Below, one piece after another: positions 23,007-32,345 of a stretch of 64,000 nucleotides of DNA. The notes under the pieces are model-generated. The model searched no databases. It was not told the DNA's origin and saw only the letters and a program-made list of their open reading frames with translations. Numbering within the stretch: position 1 is the first letter of the stretch; each line of letters begins with the position of its first letter. The stretch is taken from contig NZ_JAGDYT010000001.1 in the NCBI RefSeq assembly GCF_049116555.1, positions 744,001 to 808,000 of the forward strand, in the 5' to 3' direction. The translations under genes were made by a program, and so were the position numbers. This DNA comes from Maricaulis maris_C. Lineage in GTDB: Bacteria; Pseudomonadota; Alphaproteobacteria; Caulobacterales; Maricaulaceae.

Positions 23007-24641
23007 GTGATCCGCACAAAGATTTTCAACACTATTCTTGTGACTGCCTCAGCCTTGGCCCTGGCCAGTTGTGGCGGCAATGACGCCGCAGACAGCGATG
23101 CGGTCGTGCTGCATCGCGGCAATAACGCGGAGCCGCTTTCGCTGGATCCGCACAAGGCCTCCGGAACCTGGGAGAACAATATCATCGGGGACATGTTCCT
23201 CGGTCTGTTCACCGATGACCCGGACGGCGCGCCGATTCCGGGCATGGCGGAAAGCTGGGAAGTCTCCGAAGATGGCCTGACCTGGACCTTCACCCTGCGT
23301 GAAGCAATCTGGTCCGATGGCGAGCCGGTCACCGCCGGTGATTTTGTCTTCGCCTGGCGTCGTATCGCCACGCCGACAACCGGGGCTCAATATGTCTCGC
23401 TCCTCTACCCGATCGCGGGCATTGAGGAAGCGTCGACTGGGGCGGCCGAGCCAAGCTCGATTGGTGTCCGCGCCCTTGATGACCGCACGCTGGAGGTCCA
23501 GCTGGTCAATCCGGCGCCCTATCTGCCGGGCCTTCTGACCCACTACACCACTTTCCCGCTGCCGCAGCATGTGGTCGAGGTTTATGGTGATGAGTGGGTG
23601 CGTCCGGGCAATATGGTGTCCAACGGCGCCTATACGCTGGAAGACTGGCGCACCAATAATTACGTCCATCTCGTTCGCAACGCGAATTTCTACGACAATT
23701 CCAACGTTTGTGTGGATGACGTCTATTTCTATCCGACGGTCGACAATTCGGCCGCCGGACGCCGGGTCCGCAATGGCGAACTCGATCTGAACATGGAATT
23801 CCCGGGCCAGCAGATGGAATTCCTGCGCCGTGAAATCCCGGACTATGTCCGCGTGAATCCTTTCATGGGCACGATCTATTTCTCCGTGAACACGACGATG
23901 GAACAGTTCGATAATGCCGACGTCCGCAACGCGCTGGGCATGGCGATCGACCGTAATTTCATCGCCGAGGAAATCCTGCGGGCCGGACAACAGCCGGCTT
24001 ATTCGATGATCCCGCCGGGTGTGGCCAATTATCCGGGCGGTGTTGAAGCCGAATGGGCCGATACACCGGTTGAAGAGCGTCGCGAGATGGCGCGCGCCCT
24101 TCTGGAAGGCGCCGGCTATGGTCCGGACAATCCCTTCCGCTTCGAATACACCTATCGCGCCACCGGCGATAACCCGCGCATCGCGCCGGTTGTCCAGAAT
24201 GACTGGTCGGCGATCGCCGAATGGGTCCAGCCGGAGCTGATCGTCAACGACACGCAGATCCATTACGACAATCTGCGGGCCTCCGATTTCCAGGTCGCCG
24301 ATGGTGGCTGGATCGCGGATTACAACGATCCCTACAATTTCCTCTTCCTGGGTGAGTATCGCTCGGTTCCGATGAATTATGCGCGCTACAACAATCCGGA
24401 ATTCGACAGCCTCGTCACCGAAGCCAATCGCGAGCTCAACCTCGAACTGCGCGGCGAGATGATGGCCGAGGCCGAGCAGATGATGATCGACGACATGCCG
24501 ATCATCCCGATCGTTTTCTACGTCAACAAGAACCTCGTGAACCCGCGGGTTACTGGTTGGGAAGACAATCTGACCAATATCCACCGTACGCGCTATTTGT
24601 GCTTTGCGGACCTGGAAGCGGGCAGCGCCACAGCCGAATAG
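23007..24641 (+). CDS. oppA: Peptide ABC transporter substrate-binding lipoprotein, OppA-like
   Basis: A 544-aa family 5 solute-binding protein. The lipobox LASC ends at Cys22, so it is anchored to a membrane by lipid. Family features include EPLSLDPHKASGTWENNIIGDMF near the start, AESWEVSEDGLTWTFTLR and DGEPVTAGDFVFAWRR. Large size and the absence of a metal motif favour oligopeptides as ligand. A GTG start is set by GGAGGGGAG about 9 bases upstream. The likely partners are the permeases at 19433-21270, although two minus-strand genes lie between. Confidence 0.9.
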   Translation: MIRTKIFNTILVTASALALASCGGNDAADSDAVVLHRGNNAEPLSLDPHKASGTWENNIIGDMFLGLFTDDPDGAPIPGMAESWEVSEDGLTWTFTLREAIWSDGEPVTAGDFVFAWRRIATPTTGAQYVSLLYPIAGIEEASTGAAEPSSIGVRALDDRTLEVQLVNPAPYLPGLLTHYTTFPLPQHVVEVYGDEWVRPGNMVSNGAYTLEDWRTNNYVHLVRNANFYDNSNVCVDDVYFYPTVDNSAAGRRVRNGELDLNMEFPGQQMEFLRREIPDYVRVNPFMGTIYFSVNTTMEQFDNADVRNALGMAIDRNFIAEEILRAGQQPAYSMIPPGVANYPGGVEAEWADTPVEERREMARALLEGAGYGPDNPFRFEYTYRATGDNPRIAPVVQNDWSAIAEWVQPELIVNDTQIHYDNLRASDFQVADGGWIADYNDPYNFLFLGEYRSVPMNYARYNNPEFDSLVTEANRELNLELRGEMMAEAEQMMIDDMPIIPIVFYVNKNLVNPRVTGWEDNLTNIHRTRYLCFADLEAGSATAE

Positions 24642-24716
24642 GTCTGTCGCGCTTGTCAGAAGAGGCCCTGCCGACCTAGCTTGTGTTCGCACAACGCCAG
24701 GGGGCAGGGCTTTTTC

Positions 24717-25943
24717 ATGACCGGTAGTGATCCAATCAGTGATGCGGTGGTGGCCGGAAGCGCCGCCGGCGAGCTTGGCGACGCGATCAACGCCTCCAAG
24801 CGCAAGAAGCGTGACCGCTATTCGGTCTTCGAGGCGCCGACGCCGGCCGGTGTCTGTTCCAATTGCTCGACCAAGCTGTCCGGGCCCGTCTGCCACAGCT
24901 GCGGACAGACCGCGGACACCTATCACCGGCCGATCTGGGATTTGCTGACCGATATCCTGGATGGCCTGTTCGGTCTTGAAGGGCGTCTGTGGCGGACCAT
25001 TCCGCCGCTCATGCTCAAGCCCGGCAAGATCACCCAGAATTATCTCAGTGGCGTGCGCGCCCGCTATGTCATGCCCTTTCGTCTCTATCTGACGGCGAGC
25101 GTGCTGTTCTTCCTGTTCGTGTTTGCGCTGGACGGGATTGGCGGCGGCTCCGACACGCCAGATGTCATGGATCCGGAAGAGGTGGCGGCCATCGAGGCCG
25201 ATCTGTCCGACATGGAGGCGCAGTTGGCGGCAGCCGGTGTTCCGGAGGAACAGCGGGCGAGCATCGCGCGGATGGCGGAGGCCGGTGTTGAACAGGCCCA
25301 GCTCCCGCCCGATCTCCCGCCCGAAGTTCAAGCCATGCAGGAGCAGGCCAATCGGGACGAGATCAAGCGGAATTTCCGGCAGGCGCTCCTGCCGGAGGAT
25401 TATCCGCCCGAAGATGTGGCGGCCGCGGCCGGGGAAGACGGGCCCATCGCGGTCGGCGATGGCGTCACGGTCGACACCAACGGGCTGGACGAACTACCAC
25501 TGGAAGTCCGGCGGGCCCTGGTCGACCGGACCGACCGCATCATCGATAGTGGCGGCGCAACCCTGGCAGCAGAGATGCAACGCTGGGCGCCGACCATGAT
25601 GTTCTTCATGCTGCCACTCTATGCGCTCTTGTTGGCCGGCATGCATTTCTACAAGAAGGGCTATTTCTTCTACGACCACCTCGTGGTGTCGCTGCATTTC
25701 CATGCCTTCCTGTTTTTCCTGATCACCGGCCTCTCGCTGGCCGCGAACATCATCCCCGGCTGGATCGCGGTGTTTGCCGGTCTGGGGTGGTCGAACTGGT
25801 ATCTCTATCGCCTGCACCGAACCGTCTATTCGCACGGTCGTTTCACCTCGCTCCTGCGCGTGGCAATACTGGATATCGTCTATTCCATCCTGCTCAGTTT
25901 CGGCATGCTTGGCCTCTTTATCGTGGCTGTGATGATGTCCTGA
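24717..25943 (+). CDS. DUF3667 family zinc-ribbon membrane protein
   Basis: A 408-aa protein. A CxxC...CxxC zinc ribbon (Cys47, Cys50, Cys59, Cys62) is followed by the DUF3667 core (WRTIPPLMLKPGKITQNYLSGVRARYVMPFRLYL), a helix, a long acidic charged middle region and three further C-terminal helices. The function of the family is unknown. The ATG at 24717 follows an AGGGGGCAGGG-type purine tract; the earlier ATG at 24681 is less likely. A shared bidirectional terminator separates it from sppA. Confidence 0.82.
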   Translation: MTGSDPISDAVVAGSAAGELGDAINASKRKKRDRYSVFEAPTPAGVCSNCSTKLSGPVCHSCGQTADTYHRPIWDLLTDILDGLFGLEGRLWRTIPPLMLKPGKITQNYLSGVRARYVMPFRLYLTASVLFFLFVFALDGIGGGSDTPDVMDPEEVAAIEADLSDMEAQLAAAGVPEEQRASIARMAEAGVEQAQLPPDLPPEVQAMQEQANRDEIKRNFRQALLPEDYPPEDVAAAAGEDGPIAVGDGVTVDTNGLDELPLEVRRALVDRTDRIIDSGGATLAAEMQRWAPTMMFFMLPLYALLLAGMHFYKKGYFFYDHLVVSLHFHAFLFFLITGLSLAANIIPGWIAVFAGLGWSNWYLYRLHRTVYSHGRFTSLLRVAILDIVYSILLSFGMLGLFIVAVMMS

Positions 25944-25962
25944 GGACCCGCGCCGAGAACAC

Positions 25963-25993
25963 AAAAAAAGGGCCCGCCTTGGCGGGCCCTTCT
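25963..25993. terminator. Bidirectional intrinsic terminator
   Basis: The stem AAGGGCCCGC / GCGGGCCCTT (25968-25977 with 25982-25991, CTTG loop) has seven As on its left, giving a T7 tract for minus-strand transcripts, and CTCTGTTT to the right. It serves the convergent DUF3667 and sppA genes. Confidence 0.9.
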
Positions 25994-26014
25994 CTGTTTG
26001 GCCGGGATCAATGA

Positions 26015-27802
26015 TCAGTTTGGCAGGGACGCATTCGAGCGCATCTGGATGCCAGGCTGATCAGCCGCCGCACGGGCTTCGAGGGCCGCGCGGACTTCCG
26101 GCAACTCCATCAGGGCGTTGAGCCGGGCCGCAGTCTGGGCCGTGTCGGCCGAGACACCAAACATCTGCTGGAAGGCTTCCAGCGGCGTCTGCTGGGTCGG
26201 GAAGCGGCGCAGGCGGATAGCCTGGTCCGGATCGATGCCGGCGAACTGGCGGGCCGCATCGACGGCATCGCGCAGGCCGCCAATCTCGTCGACCAGGCCC
26301 AGATCCAGCGCCTGGGCGCCCGTCCAGACACGACCGCGGGCAATCTCCAGAACGCGCTCCAGTGGCAGGTCGCGGCCATCGGCCACACGCTGGGTGAAGT
26401 CGTCATAGATGTCGGCCATCTGGCTGCGATAGGCGGCACGCTGGCTCTCACTCCACTCTTCGGACGCAGAGAAAGCGGTGGCGTATTCGCCGCCGACCGA
26501 GACCGTCTCGGCGTTCAGGCCGACCCTGTCGAACGTCCCGTCCAGCACGATCTTGCCGCCCAGGACACCGATGGAGCCGGTCAGCGTGGTCTCGTGGGCC
26601 AGCACATAATCGGCCGGTGCGGCGAGATAATAGCCACCGGAGGCGGCCATGGAGGCCATAGAGACGATGACCGGTTTGCCGGCCTCACGGGCCCGGTTCA
26701 CCGCATGCCAGACCTGGTCGGAGGCAATCGCCGAGCCGCCGGGCGAATCGACCCGGATGACAATGGCGCGCACCGACGGATCATCGGCGGCAGCGAGAAT
26801 GTTCTCGGACATGAAGTCGCCGCCAATCTGTTCCTCGCCGCCAAAAGCGCCGACAGGGGCATCGCCGGTCACAATGGCGCCCTGGCCTTCGATCAGGGCG
26901 ATGATCGGGCCATTATTCCAGGCTGGCGCAGCCTGCTCGGCATAGCGCTCAATATTGATGAAGCTGCCCTGGCCGCCGGCCCGGGCGAGGGTGGCTTCGC
27001 GCGCTTCGATGACATGGCCGAGACGGTCGATCAGGCCGAAGGTCTGGGCCTCCTCTGCCGTGTGCGGCGCGTCTTCGAAAATACCGCGGAGCGCGTCTTC
27101 GCTGACATCGCGGTCGCTGGCGATGCGGGCCACGGCGGTGTCGTAGATCGAGCCCATATAGGACAGGGTCGCCTCGCGGTGCGCCTCGGTGAAGCCGCTC
27201 TGGGTATAGGTGTTGGCGGCGTTCTTGAATTCGTGGAACTGCTCGAATTGCGGCACGGCGCCGAAGCGCTCGAACAGCCCGCCCAGGAACATGACCTCAG
27301 AGGCGAGACCGGCGGGGGTGAAACTCGCCGTGTCCTGCAACCAGATCTCATCGGATCCGGAAACCGCGAAATAACCGGTCACGCTGGTGCCTTCAAAGCC
27401 CTGGGCATGGGTGACGACAAATTTGCCGGCATTGCGGAATTCGGCAATGGCACCGCGCAATTCCTCGGCCACGCCCGGCGACATTCCGAACTCATTGGCC
27501 CGGATGAAAATACCGGCGACGCGGGTGTCGCTCTCGGCCTGTTCCAGTGTGCGCACGACATCGACCACGGAGAGCGGTTCGGCGAAACCGAAGGGCGAAC
27601 GCGACGGGCTGTCCAGTCGGCCATTGCGCAGGTCCAGCTCCAGCACCATCGCTGTCTGTGGCAGGGCGGTCTCGGTGCGAGCGCCTTCGACGGCCATGCC
27701 GATCAGGCCACCGATCAGGAAGATGCCAAGAATGACGGTCAGGACGGAACCGACGATCACGCCGACAATCGACCCGAAGAAAGTAATCCAGAACTGTTTC
27801 AT
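26015..27802 (-). CDS. sppA: Signal peptide peptidase A (67-kDa type)
   Basis: A 595-aa membrane serine protease that degrades cleaved signal peptides. A strongly hydrophobic N-terminal helix (about residues 8-36) precedes two tandem S49 domains. The Ser/Lys dyad is visible as Lys193 (HEFKNAANTY) in the first domain and Ser388 in SMAASGGYY of the second, matching the E. coli-type long SppA. VDSPGGSA (351-358) is conserved. The start at MKQFWITFFGS (27802) is chosen because the 16-residue upstream extension is charged and not signal-like. Confidence 0.92.
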   Translation of the reverse strand: MKQFWITFFGSIVGVIVGSVLTVILGIFLIGGLIGMAVEGARTETALPQTAMVLELDLRNGRLDSPSRSPFGFAEPLSVVDVVRTLEQAESDTRVAGIFIRANEFGMSPGVAEELRGAIAEFRNAGKFVVTHAQGFEGTSVTGYFAVSGSDEIWLQDTASFTPAGLASEVMFLGGLFERFGAVPQFEQFHEFKNAANTYTQSGFTEAHREATLSYMGSIYDTAVARIASDRDVSEDALRGIFEDAPHTAEEAQTFGLIDRLGHVIEAREATLARAGGQGSFINIERYAEQAAPAWNNGPIIALIEGQGAIVTGDAPVGAFGGEEQIGGDFMSENILAAADDPSVRAIVIRVDSPGGSAIASDQVWHAVNRAREAGKPVIVSMASMAASGGYYLAAPADYVLAHETTLTGSIGVLGGKIVLDGTFDRVGLNAETVSVGGEYATAFSASEEWSESQRAAYRSQMADIYDDFTQRVADGRDLPLERVLEIARGRVWTGAQALDLGLVDEIGGLRDAVDAARQFAGIDPDQAIRLRRFPTQQTPLEAFQQMFGVSADTAQTAARLNALMELPEVRAALEARAAADQPGIQMRSNASLPN

Positions 27803-27986
27803 AAGAGCCCTTTCGCCCCGCGCTTTCATGATGAGTGGCAGGCCCTGCAAGATGCGGTCCTGTTTTCCCCATTATGTAGGGTCTTGCGGCTATCGGGTCG
27901 AGGGATGCGCAGTCAGACTGTCCCGCGCAAGGCGCGTGTCGTCCGGAAGGGCGATCAAAGGGCTGTCGACGAGGCGGGAAAGTGAA

Positions 27987-28063
27987 TGGTCGGAGTAGCA
28001 AGATTCGAACTTGCGACCCCCGCCTCCCGAAGACGGTGCTCTACCAGGCTGAGCTATACTCCG
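27987..28063 (-). tRNA. tRNA-Pro (anticodon CGG)
   Basis: The minus strand folds into a 77-nt cloverleaf: acceptor CGGAGTA/TACTCCG, D-arm GCTC...GAGC, anticodon stem CCGTC/GGCGG with loop TTCGGGA (CGG at 34-36), T-arm GCAAG-TTCGAAT-CTTGC. The 3' end A-CCA is encoded. Confidence 0.97.
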
Positions 28064-28277
28064 AACCGAGGCGCGGCTTATAGCCAACTCTTTTCCGGCG
28101 CGCAACGCGGCAAAGACAGCGTGGGTTGGTCGCGTGCAGTATCAGGCCGGAGCCGTCGGGATCGGCGCGTGGAACTGCAAATTCTGTCATTTGTACTGAA
28201 GCCAACCGCATTGGGCCGTTGCATCCCTCCCGGCGGTTATGTAATTACGCCGAACCGTCGTCACTGACGGCCACGGT

Positions 28278-28352
28278 TGGGGCGTCGCCAAGTGGTAAGG
28301 CACCGGTTTTTGGTATCGGCATTCCCAGGTTCGAATCCTGGCGCCCCAGCCA
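28278..28352 (+). tRNA. tRNA-Gln (anticodon TTG)
   Basis: A 75-nt cloverleaf: acceptor TGGGGCG/CGCCCCA, anticodon stem CCGGT/ATCGG with loop TTTTGGT (TTG), T-arm CCAGG-TTCGAAT-CCTGG, encoded G-CCA. A T7 run starts at the next base and may aid termination. It is divergent from tRNA-Pro, 214 bp away. Confidence 0.97.
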
Positions 28353-29183
28353 TTTTTTTCATCATCACTGACCCGGACGCATAGTTTCAGGGCTTGCTCG
28401 CGTCGCTGAGGCTGACATGTCCGGCCTGGCGCGTGTTCGGCCGTCTGGTGTCTGATGTGGGTCTCGCAACACCGGGCCGCCGGGCCGTGCTCTGCTCGAT
28501 GGTCGGGGCGCTGATGATCGGGCGCGCACCGTGTCGCCCAAACGGAGGATGGCGCGACGGCCCCTGGTGTTGGGTGACGAGAAGCATGGCCAAGCTCGAC
28601 CGCCCTTGCCTGCACGACTGGGCGACGGCCGAGATTCCGGGCGGTCATGGGGTGGATTTGCGAAGTCGGGAATAACGACTCGCTAGCCGGAGCCAAGCGA
28701 GGCGCGTTCTGACGCGCTCTTCACCGAATTGTGAGTGCGCAGGGCCATGGCTGAGTTTGTGCCGCCATCGGGTTTGCGTACGCAACTTTATGCGGCAGCC
28801 GATGCTATCCTTACGCGAACTGCAGTGCACGGGTGATCCTGAGAGGCGAATCTCGCCTTATTGTGCACAGTTCGAGCCGCATTCCGGCCACAAAGATGTA
28901 TTGATCGTAGTGTAACGCAGGTGTTAGCGTTCCTGCGATTTTCAAGCGGCGCGCCTGCGCCTACGAGATGATGGGACAACCATCGCGGACCGGGTGGACT
29001 GCAGTTGCGGTAACCACTCATGCAGACTTGGGACGCTAAGTCGCTGTATCGGCGGCTTGGTTAGGCCGCTTGAACCAAGGGTAGGGGGCCAGGCCAGCAG
29101 GTTGTTGCTGGCTCAGCATCGAAGTTTTTTTGGGGCGGGGAGTCTTTCGGGACAAACCCGCATTGACCATTGTGAGGCGAGAA
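28353..29183. other. 831-bp non-coding stretch upstream of the TonB cluster, with several RNA-like dyads
   Basis: No convincing protein gene is seen on either strand. The stretch contains a perfect 12-bp palindrome TTGCGTACGCAA (28774-28785) nested inside TGCCGC/GCGGCA (28760-28765 with 28792-28797), and a hairpin AGGCGA-ATC-TCGCCT near 28842-28856. CTTGGTT/AACCAAG pairs at 29056-29062 with 29073-29079, and an 8-bp hairpin at 29093-29112 is followed 11 nt later by a T7 run. Together these suggest a structured leader or small RNA before the DUF3450 gene. Confidence 0.45.
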
Positions 29184-29966
29184 ATGGTGAACTTGAAGAA
29201 TTTGGTTCGCGCGTCGCTTATGGCGACAGTGGCGGCGGGCGCCTTTGGGGGGGCCGCCGTAGCGCAGCTGAACCAAACGCTCGAAGTCGCGCGGGGTGAT
29301 ACGCAGAACGGGGCTCAGACCCAGTCGCGCATCGAGCAGCTGGATGACCAGCGGACCGACATTGAACTGGAATTTCGCGCGCTGCTCGAGCAGATCGAGT
29401 CGCAGCGCCTCTTTGTCGAGCAGCAGCAGGTCTTCCTCCGTTCGCAGGAGAACGAGATTGCCTCGCTCGAGCAGCAGATCGGTCGCGTTGACAACATCGA
29501 GCGCGATCTCGCGCCGATGATGCGCGAAATGGTTGTGCTCCTCGAGGAGTTCGTGGCGCTCGACCTGCCCTTCCGTCTTGAAGGCGAAGCTGGCCGTCTG
29601 GCCCGCATCGAACGTCTTTACGAGTTGATCGACGATCCGAGCATCTCTCCGGCTGAACGCTATCGCGTCATCCTCAATGCTTACGACATCGAGGCCTCCT
29701 ACGGTCGCGGCGTTGTCTCCTACGACGAAGAAGTCCTCGAAGAGGGCATTCCGGTTCAGGTGACCGTGCTGCAGATCGGCCGTGTTGCCATGATCCGGAA
29801 ATATCCCGACAGCAGCATGACGATCCTCCACAACGGATCGAGCGACTGGGAAGCCCTTCCGGGTAGCTACGAAGCCAATGTGACCCGCGCCATCCGCATC
29901 GCTCAGGAAGTGACGACGCCAGAAGTCTTCCTGGCCCCGCTGCCTGGCCCGACGGTCGCCCAGTAA
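29184..29966 (+). CDS. DUF3450 family periplasmic protein of TonB cluster
   Basis: A 260-aa exported protein: signal peptide ending around AAVAQ, then a long coiled coil (about residues 45-115, rich in Gln/Glu/Leu), and a C-terminal domain with RIERLYELIDDPSISPAERYRVILNAYDIEASYG characteristic of DUF3450. Such genes lead TonB2-type clusters in Vibrio and Shewanella relatives. The probable role is assisting energy transfer to outer-membrane receptors. The start at 29184 follows GGCGAGAA. The next gene is 24 bp downstream. Confidence 0.88.
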   Translation: MVNLKNLVRASLMATVAAGAFGGAAVAQLNQTLEVARGDTQNGAQTQSRIEQLDDQRTDIELEFRALLEQIESQRLFVEQQQVFLRSQENEIASLEQQIGRVDNIERDLAPMMREMVVLLEEFVALDLPFRLEGEAGRLARIERLYELIDDPSISPAERYRVILNAYDIEASYGRGVVSYDEEVLEEGIPVQVTVLQIGRVAMIRKYPDSSMTILHNGSSDWEALPGSYEANVTRAIRIAQEVTTPEVFLAPLPGPTVAQ

Positions 29967-29990
29967 CGGCTTGGAACGGAGAGTTAAGTT

Positions 29991-31379
29991 ATGAAAACCA
30001 CAATGAAGATGCTCGCCGCTGCCGTTTCACTTGGCGTGGCCCTTTCCGCCGGTGTCGCGGCTCAGACCGAGCCGGCCGGTTCCCTGAACGAACTCCTCAA
30101 TCGCGTGCGTTCCGACGCCCGCGAGGCCAGCGCTGAAAATGCCGCTCGCCTGCGTGAGTTCCAGCAATCGACCAACCAGCAGCAGGCCCAGCTCAACACG
30201 GCCCGCAACGAACTGGCTGCGCTCGAGCGTCAGGCGACAAACCTGTCGGCCGAGTTCGAAGCCAACCAGGTCCGTATCGACGAGCTCGATGCCGAGCTTC
30301 GCCAGCGCCAGGGTGCGTTCGGTGAGCTGTTCGGTGCTGCCCGCCAGGCCGCTGGCGAGTTCGCCGCCATCGTCAACCAGTCGCTGATTTCGGCCCAGTT
30401 CCCGGGCCGCGCTGACGCGCTGGAAACCCTGTCCAACAGCCGGACCCTGCCGACCCGTGCGGAACTCGATTTCATTCCGCGCCGTGTCATCGAAGAGATG
30501 ATCCAGCAGCAGCAGGTCGTCACCTTCAATGGCCGGGTCACCGGCATTGGCGACGGTTCCGCGGTTCCGATCACCCGCGTCGGCCCGTTCCTGGCGTTCA
30601 CGAACTACAACAACAACCAGCGTTTCGCCCTCTGGGGTGAGAATGAAAACACGGGCGCCTACAGCCTGACCGATATGAGCGTGCAACCGCCGGGCAATAT
30701 GGTCGGTGCCGCCTCGACGCTGTTCAATGCGAATCCGGGCGAAGTCGTGATGGGTGTTGTTGACCCGTCCCGTGGCCCGCTCCTGGACATCTACAAGGAC
30801 GTCCCGGACCTCGAAGAGCGTATCGAACAAGGTGGTGCTGTTGGCCGGGTCATCATTGGCCTGCTCTTCATCTCCGCCATCTTCGGTATCTTCCGCATGG
30901 TTTCCCTGCTGATGACGCAGGCGGCTGTCTCGGGCCAGAAGCGCAAGTCTTCCGGTTCCAAGGGCAACCCGCTGGGTCGTGTCATGATGGCTTACGAAGC
31001 GGCCAAGGACAAAGACGTCGAGACGATGGAACTCAAGCTGGATGAAGCCATCCTGCAAGAGACTCCGAAGCTCGAATTCGGTCTCAACTTCCTGAAGCTG
31101 GCTGCCGGTATTGCACCGCTGCTGGGTCTTCTGGGTACCGTGACCGGTATGATCAAGACCTTCACCCAGATCACCCTGTTCGGTACGGGTGACCCGCGCA
31201 TCATGGCTGGTGGTATCTCCGAAGCCCTGATGACCACGGTTCTGGGTCTGGTTGCGGCCATCCCGCTTCTGTTCATCCACAGCTTCGCGCAAAGCTTCGC
31301 GCGCGGCGTTCAGCAGGTGCTCGAAGAGCAGGCGGCCGGCATGATTGCTCGCCACGCTGAAGAACGCGCACAAGGCTAA
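29991..31379 (+). CDS. Long MotA/TolQ/ExbB proton-channel protein, TtpC-like
   Basis: A 462-aa protein with a signal peptide (to about AAQ25), a periplasmic coiled coil of about 100 residues and a globular region. The C-terminal ExbB/TolQ channel domain has helices near VGRVIIGLLFISAIFGIFRMV, LKLAAGIAPLLGLLGTVTGMI and MTTVLGLVAAIPLLFIHS. This long architecture matches TtpC, an accessory protein of Vibrio TonB2 systems, unlike the ordinary ExbB that follows. The start has a GGAGAG ribosome site. It is co-transcribed with its neighbours. Confidence 0.88.
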   Translation: MKTTMKMLAAAVSLGVALSAGVAAQTEPAGSLNELLNRVRSDAREASAENAARLREFQQSTNQQQAQLNTARNELAALERQATNLSAEFEANQVRIDELDAELRQRQGAFGELFGAARQAAGEFAAIVNQSLISAQFPGRADALETLSNSRTLPTRAELDFIPRRVIEEMIQQQQVVTFNGRVTGIGDGSAVPITRVGPFLAFTNYNNNQRFALWGENENTGAYSLTDMSVQPPGNMVGAASTLFNANPGEVVMGVVDPSRGPLLDIYKDVPDLEERIEQGGAVGRVIIGLLFISAIFGIFRMVSLLMTQAAVSGQKRKSSGSKGNPLGRVMMAYEAAKDKDVETMELKLDEAILQETPKLEFGLNFLKLAAGIAPLLGLLGTVTGMIKTFTQITLFGTGDPRIMAGGISEALMTTVLGLVAAIPLLFIHSFAQSFARGVQQVLEEQAAGMIARHAEERAQG

Positions 31380-31393
31380 CCGGAGGAAGCGTT

Positions 31394-31930
31394 ATGGATT
31401 TCCAGGCCGTACAAACCGGCCTTCAGGAGTTCCTCGAGCGCGGGGGCCCCGTCCTGGTTGTCATCATGGCAACAACTTTTGTGATGTGGGCCTTTATCCT
31501 CGAGCGCTTCGCCTACTTCTACATGGCGCATGACGCCATGGCGAAGTCGGCGAAGAGGGAGTGGAATGCGCGGGCAGACCGGAATAGCTGGTATGCCCAC
31601 GCCATCCGCGACCAACTCATCTCGGAGGTCAAATCGCGTTGCGATCAGAATGTCGAGCTGGTGAAAACCCTCGTCGCTGTCGCGCCGCTCTTCGGACTGT
31701 TGGGAACAGTGACCGGCATGGTCTCGGTTTTCGACGTCATGGCAATCTCAGGTTCGTCTGATGCCCAGGCCATGTCGGCCGGTGTCTCGCGGGCTACGAT
31801 TCCCACCATGGCTGGCATGGTTGCGTCCCTTTCGGGTCTCATCTTCGCCACCCAGATCGAACTCCTCGCCAAGCGTCGCGTGTCGAAGCTGGCGGACGAG
31901 CTCGAGATCGGTGAAGGAGCCGTGTCATGA
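31394..31930 (+). CDS. exbB: ExbB-type proton channel subunit
   Basis: A 178-aa inner-membrane protein with three helices: TTFVMWAFILERFAYFYM, then VAVAPLFGLLGTVTGMVSVF and TMAGMVASLSGLIFATQIE. With ExbD it forms the proton-driven motor for TonB. GGAGGAA precedes the ATG, and the stop overlaps the first ExbD start by 4 nt. The length suits the short ExbB2 class. Confidence 0.93.
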   Translation: MDFQAVQTGLQEFLERGGPVLVVIMATTFVMWAFILERFAYFYMAHDAMAKSAKREWNARADRNSWYAHAIRDQLISEVKSRCDQNVELVKTLVAVAPLFGLLGTVTGMVSVFDVMAISGSSDAQAMSAGVSRATIPTMAGMVASLSGLIFATQIELLAKRRVSKLADELEIGEGAVS

Positions 31931-32343
31931 GACGTCGCCAGCAACACAAGGACGATCAGGCCGAAGTGAACATGACGCCGATGCTCGACATCGTGTTCAT
32001 TCTTCTGATCTTCTTCATCGTCACTGCCACCTTCCTTTCGGAAGAAGGCATCGACATGCGTCCGCCACCCGATAACGATTCGGAGACGCCGCCTGATGCT
32101 GCGCCGCCGATCGTCATCCAGGTTGATGATGACAATGAGATCTTCGTCAACCAGGTCCGGACCGATGTGGACCGCGTGCTTTCAGCCGTAAACCGCTTCC
32201 GGGCGGAAGAGCCGAATTCCGCAGTTCTTCTTGAGGTCTACGACGAAGCCGAGCACGGCATCATCGTTCAGATCTGGGATGAAATGGGTGCCAATGGCGT
32301 GCCGGTTTCGATCCAGCGTCAGACCGACGAATCGGGGAGGTAG
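31927..32343 (+). CDS. exbD: ExbD-type subunit, first copy
   Basis: A 138-aa single-pass protein. The essential membrane aspartate is in NMTPMLDIVFILLIFFIV (Asp21), and a periplasmic domain follows. It starts within the exbB stop. The tail differs from the second ExbD: it is rich in Pro/Asp (MRPPPDNDSETPPDAAPP) before the folded domain. Two adjacent ExbD genes suggest a mixed ExbD dimer in the motor. Confidence 0.92.
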   Translation: MRRRQQHKDDQAEVNMTPMLDIVFILLIFFIVTATFLSEEGIDMRPPPDNDSETPPDAAPPIVIQVDDDNEIFVNQVRTDVDRVLSAVNRFRAEEPNSAVLLEVYDEAEHGIIVQIWDEMGANGVPVSIQRQTDESGR

Positions 32344-32345
32344 AC

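Noticed and set aside
23049..25331. A 760-residue open frame on the minus strand
   Set aside because: It lies exactly opposite oppA and the DUF3667 gene, has low-complexity Arg/Gly/Asp content and no domain motifs; it is a by-product of GC-rich codon usage.
27987..28352. tRNA genes as integration sites of a genomic island
   Set aside because: No integrase gene and no repeat of a tRNA 3' end is seen nearby; the surrounding genes are ordinary.
28394..28675. A 93-residue open frame in the gap before the TonB cluster
   Set aside because: No ribosome site, no hydrophobic or domain pattern, and Trp/Cys/Arg-rich composition expected of non-coding GC-rich DNA.
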